Origin: Roseomonas sp. KE2513 | GTDB taxonomy: Bacteria; Pseudomonadota; Alphaproteobacteria; Acetobacterales; Acetobacteraceae | Assembly (NCBI RefSeq): GCF_016107305.1 | Contig: NZ_RCVR01000012.1 | Location: forward strand, 100,120-164,119 | Length of the DNA stretch: 64,000 bases | Reading direction: 5' to 3' | Part shown: positions 42,080 to 51,277 of the stretch, in pieces | Layout of the letters: each line of letters opens with the position of its first letter | Position numbering within the stretch: the first letter of the stretch is position 1 | Program-made: the position numbers and the translations under genes | The notes under the pieces: model-generated | Databases searched by the model: none | Seen by the model: the letters and a program-made list of their open reading frames with translations, nothing else | Told to the model about the DNA's origin: nothing

Positions 42080-43665
42080 TGATGCCCGCCGCCGAGGCCC
42101 TGGCCCTCGCACTCAACCGCCTGCACGACCTGCCGGGCCTCTCCGCGCGGCTCGGCACGCCGCTCGCGGCCGATGACGTCGTGGCCATCCTGGAGGAGGC
42201 CTCGCGCTTCGCCGAGGAGCGCATCGCCCCCGGCCGGGTGGAGGCCGACCGCACGGGCTGCGCGATCGAGAACGGCGTCGTCCGCACGCCGCCGGGCTAC
42301 GCGGCGCTACTGGAGGAATGGCGCACGGCCGGCTGGCAGGGCATCGCGGCGCCGGAACCCCATGGCGGGCAGGGCCTGCCGCACGCGATGCTCACCTCGG
42401 TCTTCGAGCTGGCGACCTCCGCTGACATGGCCTTCGCGCTCATGCCGATGCTGACCGCAGGCGCGATCGAGCTGCTGGCGCATCACGCGAGCGAGGAGCA
42501 GGCCGCGCGGCTGCTGCCGCCGCTCGTCTCCGCCGCCTGGAACGGCACCATGTGCCTGACGGAGCCCCAGGCGGGCAGCGACCTCTCGGCCATCCGCACG
42601 CGGGCCGTGCCGGACGGCGTTGGCGGCTACCGGATCAGCGGTCAGAAGATCTACATCACCTGGGGGGAGAACGACCTCGCGGAGAACACGCTCCACCTCG
42701 TCCTCGCGCGCCTGCCGGACGCGCCGCCGGGCTCGCGCGGCATCTCGCTCTTCGCCTGCCCGAAGGTACTGCCTGACGGCCGGCGTAATTCGCTCCGCTG
42801 CGGCGGGATCGAGCGCAAGCCGGGCATTCACGCCTGTCCCACCTGCACGATGATCTTCGAGGAGGCGGAGGCCGAGCTGGTGGGCGAGCCGCACCGGGGC
42901 CTGGCCGCCATGTTCTCCATGATGAACGCGGCCCGGCTCGCCGTGGGGGTGGAGGGCGTCGGCCAGTGCGCCCGCGCGACCCTCCTCGCCGAGGCCTATG
43001 CGGCCGAGCGCGTGCAGGGCGGAAGGCCGATCGCGGAATACCCGGACGTGGCGCGGATGCTCTCCGAGATGCGCGCCGTGACCCATGCTGCGCGCCTGCT
43101 GACGCTCGACGCCGCCGTCTGCATCGACCGGGCGAGGGCGGGCGAGGCGGGGGCCGAAGCGCGCCTCGCCCTTCTCATCCCCATCGTGAAGGCCTGGTGC
43201 ACCGACCGGGGCGTGGAGGTCGCAAGCCTCGGTATCCAGGTGCATGGCGGCGCCGGCTACGTCGAGGATTCCGGGGCGGCGCAGATCTGGCGGGATGCCC
43301 GGATCGCGCCGATTTACGAGGGAACGAATGGCATCCAGGCAGCGGACCTCACCCTCCGCAAGCTGCCCCGCGCGCTACCGGATTTCCTGTTGCTGGTGGA
43401 GGAGGCAGGGGCGGCCGGCCCAGCCCTGCGCGTGCCGGCAGAGGCCTTGGCAGAGGCCGCCCGGCGGCTCGCCGAGGCCCCGCCGGAGGTGGCGGGCGCC
43501 GCGGCCGCGCCCTTCCTGGACGCCGCCGGCTGGGTGCTTGGCGGCGGCTGGCTGGCCCGTGCGGCCGCGGCCGAGCCGGCGCTGGCGGCCGATGGCGGCT
43601 TCTTCCTTCGCCGCCTGCTGCCCCGTGCCGGGGCCCGGCTGGCCGAGGCGATGGCGCCCGCTTGA
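42076..43665 (+). CDS. Acyl-CoA dehydrogenase
   Basis: The 529-aa protein has the acyl-CoA dehydrogenase domains in order. MCLTEPQAGSDLSAIRT and GQKIYITWGEND mark the flavin site, HIHGGAGY-like QVHGGAGYVEDSGAAQIWRD and the catalytic base in IAPIYEGTNGIQ (Glu) are present. The extra ~80-residue C-terminal part resembles the long-chain type with an AcdE-like tail (~590 aa). It forms a coupled pair with the amine-oxidase-like gene upstream, perhaps for branched or N-methylated substrates. Confidence 0.92.
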   Translation: MMMPAAEALALALNRLHDLPGLSARLGTPLAADDVVAILEEASRFAEERIAPGRVEADRTGCAIENGVVRTPPGYAALLEEWRTAGWQGIAAPEPHGGQGLPHAMLTSVFELATSADMAFALMPMLTAGAIELLAHHASEEQAARLLPPLVSAAWNGTMCLTEPQAGSDLSAIRTRAVPDGVGGYRISGQKIYITWGENDLAENTLHLVLARLPDAPPGSRGISLFACPKVLPDGRRNSLRCGGIERKPGIHACPTCTMIFEEAEAELVGEPHRGLAAMFSMMNAARLAVGVEGVGQCARATLLAEAYAAERVQGGRPIAEYPDVARMLSEMRAVTHAARLLTLDAAVCIDRARAGEAGAEARLALLIPIVKAWCTDRGVEVASLGIQVHGGAGYVEDSGAAQIWRDARIAPIYEGTNGIQAADLTLRKLPRALPDFLLLVEEAGAAGPALRVPAEALAEAARRLAEAPPEVAGAAAAPFLDAAGWVLGGGWLARAAAAEPALAADGGFFLRRLLPRAGARLAEAMAPA

Positions 43666-43767
43666 TCGGCGGGTGCCTTCGCAACATCCGCGCAACCTGC
43701 TTCAACGAGCCCTTGCGCACACGGCTTCCGCGCAAACATCCCCGGTGTCCCTGCCCGACGGAGTCCG

Positions 43768-45315
43768 ATGAACGCCCTCAGCCGCCCCTCCTTGCGCCCT
43801 GAGCGGCCGCACGCCGTCATCATCGGGGCCGGTCCCGGCGGACTTGCCTCGGCCATGCTGCTCGCGGCTCGGGGCTTGCGCGTCACGGTGCTGGAGAAGG
43901 ACCGGGTGGTCGGCGGCCGCAGCCGCACGCTGGAGACGGAGGCGGGATACCGCTTCGACCTCGGCCCCACCTTTTTCCTCTATCCCCGCATCCTCGGCGA
44001 GATCTTCGCGGAATGCGGCACCCGGCTGGAGGACGAGGTGGAGCTGATCCGCCTCGACCCGCAGTACCGCCTTGTCTTCGAGGCCGCCGCCGGCAACGTC
44101 ACCATCGACGCGACGCCCGACCTTGAGCGGATGGAGCGGGAGATCGCGAAGATCGACCCGCGCGACGCGGCCGGGGTGCGGCCCTTCATGGCGGAGAACC
44201 GCCGCAAGCTTGCCGCCTTCCGCCCGGTGCTGGAGCGCGCCTTCACCAAAGCCGCGGACCTCATGGCGCCCGACATGCTGCGCGCCCTGCCGCTGCTCAA
44301 GCCCGGCCGCTCGGTCGATGCGGACCTGCGCCGCTTCTTCCGCGACCCGCGCACGCGTCTCGCCTTCTCCTTCCAATCGAAATACCTGGGGATGAGCCCG
44401 TTCCGCTGCCCCAGCCTCTTCACCATCCTCTCCTTCCTCGAATACGAGCACGGCGTGTTCCACCCGCGCGGGGGCTGCGGCACGGTCGCGACCGCCATGG
44501 CGCGCGTGGCGGCCGACCTCGGCGTCGAGTTCCGCCTGGGCACACCGGTGGACCGCATCACTTTCGAGGGCGAGCGCGCGACAGGGGTGGAGGCGGGCGG
44601 CACGTTGATCCCGGCCGATTCAGTTGTTCTCAACGGCGACTTCGCCCATGCCATGCCGCGGCTGGTGCCTGACGCGATCCGCCGAAAATGGTCGGACAAG
44701 CGGATCGAGCGGTCGCGCTACTCCTGCTCCACCTTCATGCTCTACCTCGGGGTGGAGGGAGAGTTCCCCGGCCTCGCGCACCACTCCATTCTCCTCTCGG
44801 AGGAGTACCAGCGGAACATCACGGAGATCGAGGGCGGCATCGTGCCCGAGACGCCTTCCCTCTACCTCCACAATCCCAGCGCGACCGACGCGACGATGGC
44901 CCCGCCCGGCCATTCGAGCCTCTACGTGCTGGTTCCGGTGCCGAACCTGACACACGGCCATGAGTGGACGGAAGCCGACACCGCGCGCTACCGCAAGCTG
45001 GCGCTGGACCGACTGCGCGGCCTGGGCGTGCCCGACATCGAGCAGCGCATCCGCTACGAGCGCATCGTGACGCCGCGCGATTGGCGGGACGACTATGCCG
45101 TGGGTTATGGCGCGACCTTCAACCTCGCGCATGATCTGCGCCAGATGCTCATGTTCAGGCCCGGCAACCGGTTCGGCGACACGAAGGGGCTCTACCTCGT
45201 CGGAGGCGGCACACATCCCGGCTCCGGCCTGCCCGTGATCTACGAGGGGGCGCGGATCAGCGCCAACCTCCTGCTGCGCGACCTCGGCCGCGCGCCCGTC
45301 TCCACGAGGATCTGA
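43768..45315 (+). CDS. crtN: Carotenoid (C30) desaturase/oxidase, CrtI/CrtN family, first copy
   Basis: The 515-aa flavoprotein has a dinucleotide-binding loop IIGAGPGGLASAMLLAARG (18-36), the substrate-binding GPTFFLYP region, FSFQSKYLGMSPF and the C-terminal FAD signature LYLVGGGTHPGSGLPVIYEGARISANLL. It belongs to the CrtI/CrtN carotenoid desaturase group. In bacteria with squalene-derived C30 carotenoids, CrtN introduces conjugated double bonds into squalene. It starts the five-gene cluster; the ATG of the second desaturase is just 3 bases after its stop. Substrate inferred from the synthase at the other end of the cluster. Confidence 0.85.
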   Translation: MNALSRPSLRPERPHAVIIGAGPGGLASAMLLAARGLRVTVLEKDRVVGGRSRTLETEAGYRFDLGPTFFLYPRILGEIFAECGTRLEDEVELIRLDPQYRLVFEAAAGNVTIDATPDLERMEREIAKIDPRDAAGVRPFMAENRRKLAAFRPVLERAFTKAADLMAPDMLRALPLLKPGRSVDADLRRFFRDPRTRLAFSFQSKYLGMSPFRCPSLFTILSFLEYEHGVFHPRGGCGTVATAMARVAADLGVEFRLGTPVDRITFEGERATGVEAGGTLIPADSVVLNGDFAHAMPRLVPDAIRRKWSDKRIERSRYSCSTFMLYLGVEGEFPGLAHHSILLSEEYQRNITEIEGGIVPETPSLYLHNPSATDATMAPPGHSSLYVLVPVPNLTHGHEWTEADTARYRKLALDRLRGLGVPDIEQRIRYERIVTPRDWRDDYAVGYGATFNLAHDLRQMLMFRPGNRFGDTKGLYLVGGGTHPGSGLPVIYEGARISANLLLRDLGRAPVSTRI

Positions 45316-45317
45316 GC

Positions 45318-46934
45318 ATGGCAAAGGTTGCCGTCATCGGCGGGGGCCTCGGCGGCCTCGCCGCCGCCTGCGTGGCCCAGGCCCGCGGGCACCAGGTGAC
45401 GCTGTTCGACAAGAACGAATGGCTGGGCGGCAAGGCCGCCGTGCTGCACCTCGACGCCCCCGCGACACCCGGCGGGCGCAACGGCGGCAGCTTCCGCTTC
45501 GACATGGGGCCGACCATCCTCACCGTACCCCGCGTGCTGCGCCGCATCTTCGCGGAAGCGGGCCGCGATCAGGCGCGCGATCTGCCGCTCGTTCGCCTCG
45601 ACCCACAGTGGCGCTGCTTCTTCGAGGACGGCACGCGGATCGACCTCTCCGAGAACGTCGACGAGATGGCGTCCAAGATGGACACCTTCGCGCCCGGCAA
45701 CGGCGCCGGCTACCGCGCCTTCCAGCGCGAGTCCGAGAACCTGCACCGCATCTCCGAGGGCTTCTTCTTCTGGAAGTCGGTCGAGGACCTGACGGACACG
45801 ATGGACTTCCGGTCCAACATGCAGGCCGACACGCTGAAGGACGTGATGGCGCTGCGGATGGGCAAGACGGTGGCCAAGGTCATCCGCGGCCACGTGCCCG
45901 ACGCGCGGCTCGCGCAGATGCTCGACCACTACACGCAGTATGTCGGCTCCTCGCCCTATCTCGCGCCCGCCGTCATCTGCGGCATCGGCGACATGCAGGC
46001 GAGCGAGGGGATCTGGTATCCCGTGGGCGGCACCCGCGCCGTGGCGGAGGGGCTGGCGAAGCTGGCAGAATCCCTCGGCGCGGAGCTGCGGCCTTCGACG
46101 GAGGTGACGGGCCTCGACCTCCGCGACAACGGTACGCGCATCGCGGGCGTGGTCGCCAAGGGCGAGACCATTCCCTTCGATGCCGTCATCTCCAACATGG
46201 ACGCGATCCGCACCTACAAGGAGCTGGTCGGCGGCAAGCCGGGACGCAAATACGAGAAGAAGGGCTTCAAGCCCGCCTGCTCCGGCGTCGTGCTCTATCT
46301 CGGCCTCAACAAGCGCTACGAGCATCTCGGGCACCACGACTTCGTCTTCTCGCGCGACGCGGAGGAGGAGTTCGACGCCATCTACAAGAAGGGCATCCCC
46401 GCGCCCGACCCCACCGCCTATCTCGCGGCGCCCTCGGGCACCGATCCCTCCGTCGCGCCCGATGGTGGAGAGGCGCTCTACGTCCTCGTGCACACGCCGC
46501 ACCTGCGCCCCGGCCAGGACTGGTCGAAGATGCTGCCCGAGTACCGGCAGGTGATCCTGAACAAGCTCAAGCGCACCGCGGGCATGGAGGACATCGAGGA
46601 GCGCATCGTGGTGGAGCGGGCCCTGACCCCGCAGGACATCCACGAGCGCTACAAGGTGCTCGACGGCGCGATCTACGGCCTCGCCTCGCACGGCGCCTTC
46701 CTCGGCGCCTTCAAGCCGGGCAACCGCTCGCGCCAGGTGAAGGGCCTCTACCTCGCGGGCGGGGCGGCGCATCCGGGGCCGGGCATGCCGATGGTGATGA
46801 TGTCCGGCTGGATCGCGGCGGACGCGCTCGACAAGGACATGGGCGGTCCCGGCATGTCCGAGGCGGCTCGCCGCGCCGGCACGCGCGACGCGGTGCTCGC
46901 GCGTATGGACGCCGCCATGGCTCCGGCGGAATAA
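45318..46934 (+). CDS. Carotenoid desaturase/oxidase, CrtI/CrtN family, second copy
   Basis: The 538-aa paralogue of the upstream gene has VIGGGLGGLAAACVAQARGHQVTLFDKN (6-33), the MGPTILTVPRVLRRIF motif, SEGIWYPVGGTRAVAEGLAKLAESLG and the C-terminal LAGGAAHPGPGMPMVMMSGWIAADAL. The HPGPGMPM variant is nearer to CrtD/CrtP-type proteins than to plain CrtI. It may perform a second desaturation, a terminal methyl oxidation (CrtP-like) or the hydroxysqualene reduction that HpnE does; no separate HpnE is in the cluster. Sequence alone does not decide this. Confidence 0.8.
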   Translation: MAKVAVIGGGLGGLAAACVAQARGHQVTLFDKNEWLGGKAAVLHLDAPATPGGRNGGSFRFDMGPTILTVPRVLRRIFAEAGRDQARDLPLVRLDPQWRCFFEDGTRIDLSENVDEMASKMDTFAPGNGAGYRAFQRESENLHRISEGFFFWKSVEDLTDTMDFRSNMQADTLKDVMALRMGKTVAKVIRGHVPDARLAQMLDHYTQYVGSSPYLAPAVICGIGDMQASEGIWYPVGGTRAVAEGLAKLAESLGAELRPSTEVTGLDLRDNGTRIAGVVAKGETIPFDAVISNMDAIRTYKELVGGKPGRKYEKKGFKPACSGVVLYLGLNKRYEHLGHHDFVFSRDAEEEFDAIYKKGIPAPDPTAYLAAPSGTDPSVAPDGGEALYVLVHTPHLRPGQDWSKMLPEYRQVILNKLKRTAGMEDIEERIVVERALTPQDIHERYKVLDGAIYGLASHGAFLGAFKPGNRSRQVKGLYLAGGAAHPGPGMPMVMMSGWIAADALDKDMGGPGMSEAARRAGTRDAVLARMDAAMAPAE

Positions 46935-46937
46935 GGG

Positions 46938-47732
46938 ATGCCCGCGCCGTCGCCCGTCACGCTGCGGGACGCGCGGCTCTTCGCCTTCTTCCACGTCGTC
47001 TTCTCGCGCCATTTCCGGCGCGGAATGGGCGCGCTGCGGGTGCCGCCCTGGGGCATCCCGCAGGAACATCGCGGGCGGCCGCTGATCGTGCTGGCCAACC
47101 ACCCCTCCTGGTGGGACGGGGTGGCCTTCATGCTGCTCTCGGCGCGCCTGTTCCCGAGCCGCCACGTCTTCATCCCGATGGCGGCGGAGGCGCTGGCGAA
47201 GTACCGCTTCATGCGCCGCCTCGGCGTCTTCGGCATCGAGCCGGGCGCGCGAGGGGCGGCGGCCTTCCTGCGCACGGCGAACGAGGTGCTGGCCGCGCCG
47301 CGCGCCATGCTCTGGATGAACGTGCCCGGCCGCTTCCAGGACGTGCGGGAGCGGCCCGTCGTCATCGCGCCCGGCGTCACGCGACTGGCCGAGATCGCCC
47401 CCAACGCCGTCATCCTGCCGCTCGCGCTCGACTACGTCTTCTGGACTGAGAGCCGGCCGGAGATGCTGGCCGCCTTCGGCCCTCCGATGGAGGCGGCCGA
47501 CCTCCTGGCGCTGGACCGCGAGGCGCGGGAGGGGGCGCTGCGCGAGGCCCTGACCGCCACGATGGACCGGCTGGCGGCCGAGGCCATCCCCCGCGACCCC
47601 GCCCGCTTCGAGGTCGTCGCGGCTGGCGCGGAGGGGATGGGCGGGTTCTACGACCTCTGGCGCCGCTTCCGGGCGCTGCTGCGCGGCCGCCGCTTCGACC
47701 CCCGGCATGTTCGCGACGCCAAATCCGGCTAG
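46938..47732 (+). CDS. PlsC-type acyltransferase of the carotenoid cluster
   Basis: The 264-aa protein has the NHPSWWDG motif (His-x4-Asp, residues 54-61), then FIPMAAEALAKYRFMRRLG, PGARGAAAFLR and ILPLALDYVFW, as in 1-acyl-glycerol-3-phosphate acyltransferases. In C30 carotenoid clusters an acyltransferase adds a fatty acid to the glycosylated end group. It starts 3 bases after the second desaturase stop, so it is cotranscribed. A role in phospholipid synthesis is possible but less likely in this position. Confidence 0.82.
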   Translation: MPAPSPVTLRDARLFAFFHVVFSRHFRRGMGALRVPPWGIPQEHRGRPLIVLANHPSWWDGVAFMLLSARLFPSRHVFIPMAAEALAKYRFMRRLGVFGIEPGARGAAAFLRTANEVLAAPRAMLWMNVPGRFQDVRERPVVIAPGVTRLAEIAPNAVILPLALDYVFWTESRPEMLAAFGPPMEAADLLALDREAREGALREALTATMDRLAAEAIPRDPARFEVVAAGAEGMGGFYDLWRRFRALLRGRRFDPRHVRDAKSG

Positions 47733-47777
47733 ACTGCCCCGCGTGACGCCTGAAGCAGCCAATGGGGGGGATGCGCG

Positions 47778-48872
47778 GTGATCGACATCTTCTCCCTCCT
47801 CATCGCGACCTTCCCCGCCAGCATGACGGCGGCCAACCTGTTCCTGCTCGGCCGGGCGGAGGGGGTGCCCGCGTCGGATACCCTTGTCTCGGTCCTCATC
47901 CCCGCCCGGGACGAGGCGGCGAATATCGGCGCCTGCCTCGACGCCGCGCTCGCCAGCACGGGCGTCGCGGTCGAGGTGCTGGTGATGGACGACGGCTCGA
48001 CCGACGGCACCGCCGCGATCGTCGCGGCGCGGGCGGAGGCGGACCCGCGCCTGCGCCTCCTCCGCGCGCCGCCGCTGCCGCCGGGCTGGACAGGAAAGGT
48101 CCATGCCTGCGCCCGGCTGGCGGAGGCCGCGCGGGGCACGCACCTGCTCTTCATCGACGCCGATGTGCGCTTGGCGCCAGACGCCGCGGCGCGCATGGCG
48201 GCTCATGCCCGCGCGAACGGCCTTGCCCTCGTCAGCGGGGTGCCCCGGCAGATCCTCGGCACGCCGGGGGAGGGGGTCACGGTGCCCGCCATCAACCTCA
48301 TGATGCTCGGCTACCTGCCGGGTGCCGGCCGCGCCTTCACGGAGCACCCCGCCATGGCCGCCGCCTGCGGCCAGCTCCTGATGGCCGAACGCGGCGCCTA
48401 CGAGGCCGTGGGCGGCCACGCGGCCTTCCGCCACCGGCTGCACGATGCCATGGCCCTCTCGCGCAACCTGCGCGAGGCGGGTCACTGGACGGAGGTGGTG
48501 GACGGCAGTCCCCTCGCCGAGTGCCGCATGTATTCCGGCTTCGCCGAGGCCTGGCGCGGCTTCATTAAGAACGCCCGCGAGGGCATGGCCACCCCCGCCG
48601 GCCTGCCGGTCTGGACGGTGCTGCTGGCCGGGCCGCATCTTCTGCCGTGGCTGCTGCTGCCGAGCCCCTGGGCGGTGGCGGCGCTGGTTCTTTCCTTTCT
48701 CACCCGCGCCGCGATCACGATCCGCGTGCGCGAACCGCTCTGGACCATTCCCCTGCATCCCCTGACCGTCGCCGTCGCCCTTGCCATCCAGTGGACCGCC
48801 CTCATCCGCTCCGCCCTCGGCCGCCCCGCGGGATGGAAGGGCCGGGCCTACCAGCCGGCGGACGGGCTGTGA
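47778..48872 (+). CDS. crtQ: Glycosyltransferase family 2 of the carotenoid cluster (CrtQ-like)
   Basis: The 364-aa protein shows the GT2 features SVLIPARDEAANIGACLDA, EVLVMDDGSTDGT, LFIDADVRLAPDA (DxD) and, near the end, two or three hydrophobic helices (LLAGPHLLPWLLL, AVAALVLSFLT). CrtQ-type enzymes of this architecture glucosylate the carboxylate of diaponeurosporenoic-type C30 carotenoids. GTG 47778 follows a GGGGGG run. Its stop overlaps the start of the fused synthase (GTGA). Confidence 0.82.
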   Translation: MIDIFSLLIATFPASMTAANLFLLGRAEGVPASDTLVSVLIPARDEAANIGACLDAALASTGVAVEVLVMDDGSTDGTAAIVAARAEADPRLRLLRAPPLPPGWTGKVHACARLAEAARGTHLLFIDADVRLAPDAAARMAAHARANGLALVSGVPRQILGTPGEGVTVPAINLMMLGYLPGAGRAFTEHPAMAAACGQLLMAERGAYEAVGGHAAFRHRLHDAMALSRNLREAGHWTEVVDGSPLAECRMYSGFAEAWRGFIKNAREGMATPAGLPVWTVLLAGPHLLPWLLLPSPWAVAALVLSFLTRAAITIRVREPLWTIPLHPLTVAVALAIQWTALIRSALGRPAGWKGRAYQPADGL

Positions 48873-50491
48873 GCGCGCATATGGCCCCGGAGATGGAGGG
48901 CGTGGCCGCCGGGGCGCCGACGCGCGGGCCGGACAGCGAGAACTTCCCCGTCGCCTCCCGCCTGCTCTCCCCAGCGGTGCGGGCCAAGGTGCTCGCTTTC
49001 TACCGGGTGGTGCGCCTCTCGGACGACATCGCGGATAGCCCCGACCTCGACCCCGCCGAGAAGCTGCGGCGGCTGGACGCGATCGAGGCTGCCCTCGACG
49101 GTGCCCCCGGCGTCCCCGAGGCGGCGGCGCTGCGGGCGAGCGGTGCCGGCGTGGAGGAGGCGCGCGCCATGCTCACCGCCTTCCGCCGCGACTCCCGCAA
49201 CGAGGGCTGCAAGGACTGGGCAGGGTTGGTGGACTACTGCGCCTATTCCGCCGTGCCCGTCGGCCGCATCCTGCTCCGCCTGCACGGAGAGGGCTCGGCG
49301 CCCCAGCCCGCGGCGGATGCGCTCTGCATCGCGCTCCAGGTCCTCAACCACCTGCAGGACATGGGCGAGGACCGCGCGCAGATCGGCCGCATCTACCTGC
49401 CGCGAGCCTGGATGAACGAGGTCGGGGGCGAGGCGGCGGTCTTCAACGAACCGGCACCGCGCCGCGCCCTGCTCGACGCCTTGCTGGACCGCTGCGAGGC
49501 GCTGCTCGACATCGCGGCTGCCCTGCCGCACCGCCTGCAAAGCCGTCGCCTGGCCCTCGAATCCGCCACCACCATTGGCTGCGCGCGGCGGCTGCTGGCG
49601 CGGCTGCGCGCGGCCGACCCCATGGCCGGCCGCGTGGCGCTGACGAAGGCGGACGCGCTGGCGGCACTGCTCGCCTCGCCGCGCCCGGCCTCCGACGCGG
49701 CGGTGGTGCGCGCGGCGGTCGCGCGGGCGGGCTCCTCCTTCTCCCGCGGCATGGCCTCGCTGCGCGGGGAGCGGCGGCGGGCACTCTACGCCGTCTACGC
49801 CTTCTGCCGCGCGGTGGATGACATCGCCGACGGGGCCGCGCCCTTCACCGAGAAGCGCCGCTTCCTCGCGGAGTGGCGCGCGAAGCTCGACGCGCCCGAC
49901 TGCGCCCTCTCGCGCGAGCTCGCCTGGGCGCGCGCCCGCTTCGACCTGCCGCACTCAGAATGCATCGCCATGATCGAGGGCATGGAGACCGACGCCGCGC
50001 CCCGGCTGCGCCTGCCGGACGAGGCGGCGCTGGAGCTCTACTGCCGCCGCGTGGCAGGCAGCGTCGGCGCCATGTCCGTGCGGATCTTCGGCGCGCCGGA
50101 GGCGGTGGAGTTCGGCCTCGCCCTCGGCCGCACGCTGCAGCTCGTCAACATCCTGCGCGACATCGACGAGGACGCGGAGCGGGACCGGGTCTACATCCCT
50201 CTCTCCTGGCTCGGCCCCGACGCCTCCCCGGCGGAGCTTCTCGAGCGCCCCGACCTGCACGAGGCCTGCCACCGCCTGCTCGGCCGCGCCGAGGCCGGCT
50301 TCGCGGCGGCCGAGGCCGAGCTGACCTCCGCCAATGCCGGGCCGCTGCGCCCCGCGCGGGTGATGATGTGGGCCTATCGCCGGATCCTCGACCGCCTGGT
50401 CGCCCGCGGCTTCCACCCGCCGCGCCTCCGCCCGCGATTGGGCACGGCGGAGCGGGCGCGGCTGGCGGCGATAGCGCTCGGCTGGGGGTGA
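48869..50491 (+). CDS. Fused squalene/phytoene synthase (HpnC-HpnD-like, one polypeptide)
   Basis: The 540-aa protein carries two complete squalene/phytoene-synthase domains. The first (about 20-245) has DDIAD at 52-56 and QDMGED at 163-168, then GRIYLP; this order is of the HpnC type. The second (about 280-540) has DDIADG at 317-322 and RDIDED at 430-435, then DRVYIP, the HpnD type. In hopanoid/squalene organisms HpnD makes presqualene diphosphate from farnesyl diphosphate and HpnC turns it to hydroxysqualene. Normally these are separate ~280-aa genes. GTG 48869 overlaps the glycosyltransferase stop; ATG 48881 is an alternative. It would feed the C30 desaturases of the cluster. Confidence 0.85.
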   Translation: MSAHMAPEMEGVAAGAPTRGPDSENFPVASRLLSPAVRAKVLAFYRVVRLSDDIADSPDLDPAEKLRRLDAIEAALDGAPGVPEAAALRASGAGVEEARAMLTAFRRDSRNEGCKDWAGLVDYCAYSAVPVGRILLRLHGEGSAPQPAADALCIALQVLNHLQDMGEDRAQIGRIYLPRAWMNEVGGEAAVFNEPAPRRALLDALLDRCEALLDIAAALPHRLQSRRLALESATTIGCARRLLARLRAADPMAGRVALTKADALAALLASPRPASDAAVVRAAVARAGSSFSRGMASLRGERRRALYAVYAFCRAVDDIADGAAPFTEKRRFLAEWRAKLDAPDCALSRELAWARARFDLPHSECIAMIEGMETDAAPRLRLPDEAALELYCRRVAGSVGAMSVRIFGAPEAVEFGLALGRTLQLVNILRDIDEDAERDRVYIPLSWLGPDASPAELLERPDLHEACHRLLGRAEAGFAAAEAELTSANAGPLRPARVMMWAYRRILDRLVARGFHPPRLRPRLGTAERARLAAIALGWG

Positions 50492-50732
50492 TCGCGGCCA
50501 ACCGGGCAGGCGGCCGAGGCCGGGCGTTCAGGGCATCCCTGAAAAGGTCCGGACCGGGACGGCGCGATCCTTCGTCCACGGGCGAAGGATTGGCGGCTCC
50601 GCACCTCCGCCGGTCGTCCGTGCGTCGGTGCGCCTGTCCACGCGCGGCAGATCCGCACACGATGGTCGGGACCGGGACGGGTTGGGCAGGGACGAAAGGC
50701 GGCTCACACTCGGCAGAGAGGAGGACAGGACA

Positions 50733-51188
50733 ATGACCGAGGAAAACCTGGAGCTGCGGATCGAGCGCCGCATCGATGCGCCCGTCGAGAAGGTCTGGCG
50801 CGTGATGACGGAGCAGCTTGAGGACTGGTTCTGCCCGAGGCCGTGGCAGGCGCGGATTCGCGAGCTCGAATGGAGATCGGGCGGACGCAGCGCCATCGTC
50901 ATGCGCGGGCCGAACGGGGAGGAGATGCTGAACGAGGGCGTCGTTCTGTCCTTCGAGCCCAACAGGCGTTTCATCTTCACCGACGCTTTCACCGTGGGCT
51001 GGCGGCCTGCTGGGCCCTTCATGGTCGGCGTCTTCGAGGTTGAGCCCGAGGGGGACCGGACAGTGTACAGGGCCAGCGCTCGCCACTGGACGCGCGACGC
51101 GCTCGAACGGCACCGGGCGATGGGCTTCGAGGCTGGCTGGGGCGCTGCGGCGGACCAGCTCAAGGCCCTCGTGGAGAATGCCATCTGA
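50733..51188 (+). CDS. SRPBCC/AHSA1-like START-domain protein
   Basis: The 151-aa protein has the AHSA1-type start LELRIERRIDAPVEKVWRVM, the WEWRSGGR-like LEWRSGGRSAIVM, GVVLSFEPNRRFIFTDAF and the C-terminal helix HRAMGFEAGWGAAADQLKALV. These cavity-containing proteins bind hydrophobic ligands or act as toxin/antibiotic-response proteins. GAGGACAGGACA is a good ribosome-binding site for ATG 50733. A 241-base gap separates it from the carotenoid cluster, so it has its own promoter. Ligand unknown. Confidence 0.88.
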   Translation: MTEENLELRIERRIDAPVEKVWRVMTEQLEDWFCPRPWQARIRELEWRSGGRSAIVMRGPNGEEMLNEGVVLSFEPNRRFIFTDAFTVGWRPAGPFMVGVFEVEPEGDRTVYRASARHWTRDALERHRAMGFEAGWGAAADQLKALVENAI

Positions 51189-51238
51189 GGGACGGAAACC
51201 GCCCTCCTTAAAGGGCCCGGAGGTGGTGCCGGGCGAAA

Positions 51239-51253
51239 GGGCGGCGTCCGCCC
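51239..51253. terminator. Short GC hairpin between convergent genes
   Basis: GGGCGG (51239-51244) pairs with CCGCCC (51248-51253) across CGT, between the SRPBCC gene and the leftward DsbA-like gene. Weak evidence: short stem, no U-tract. Confidence 0.3.
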
Positions 51254-51277
51254 GATCCCTGACGCACCCGCCTTCCG

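Noticed and set aside
45240..48758. 1172-codon leftward open frame across the carotenoid cluster
   Set aside because: Antisense shadow of three certain genes; His/Arg/Gly/Asp-rich composition with no domain.
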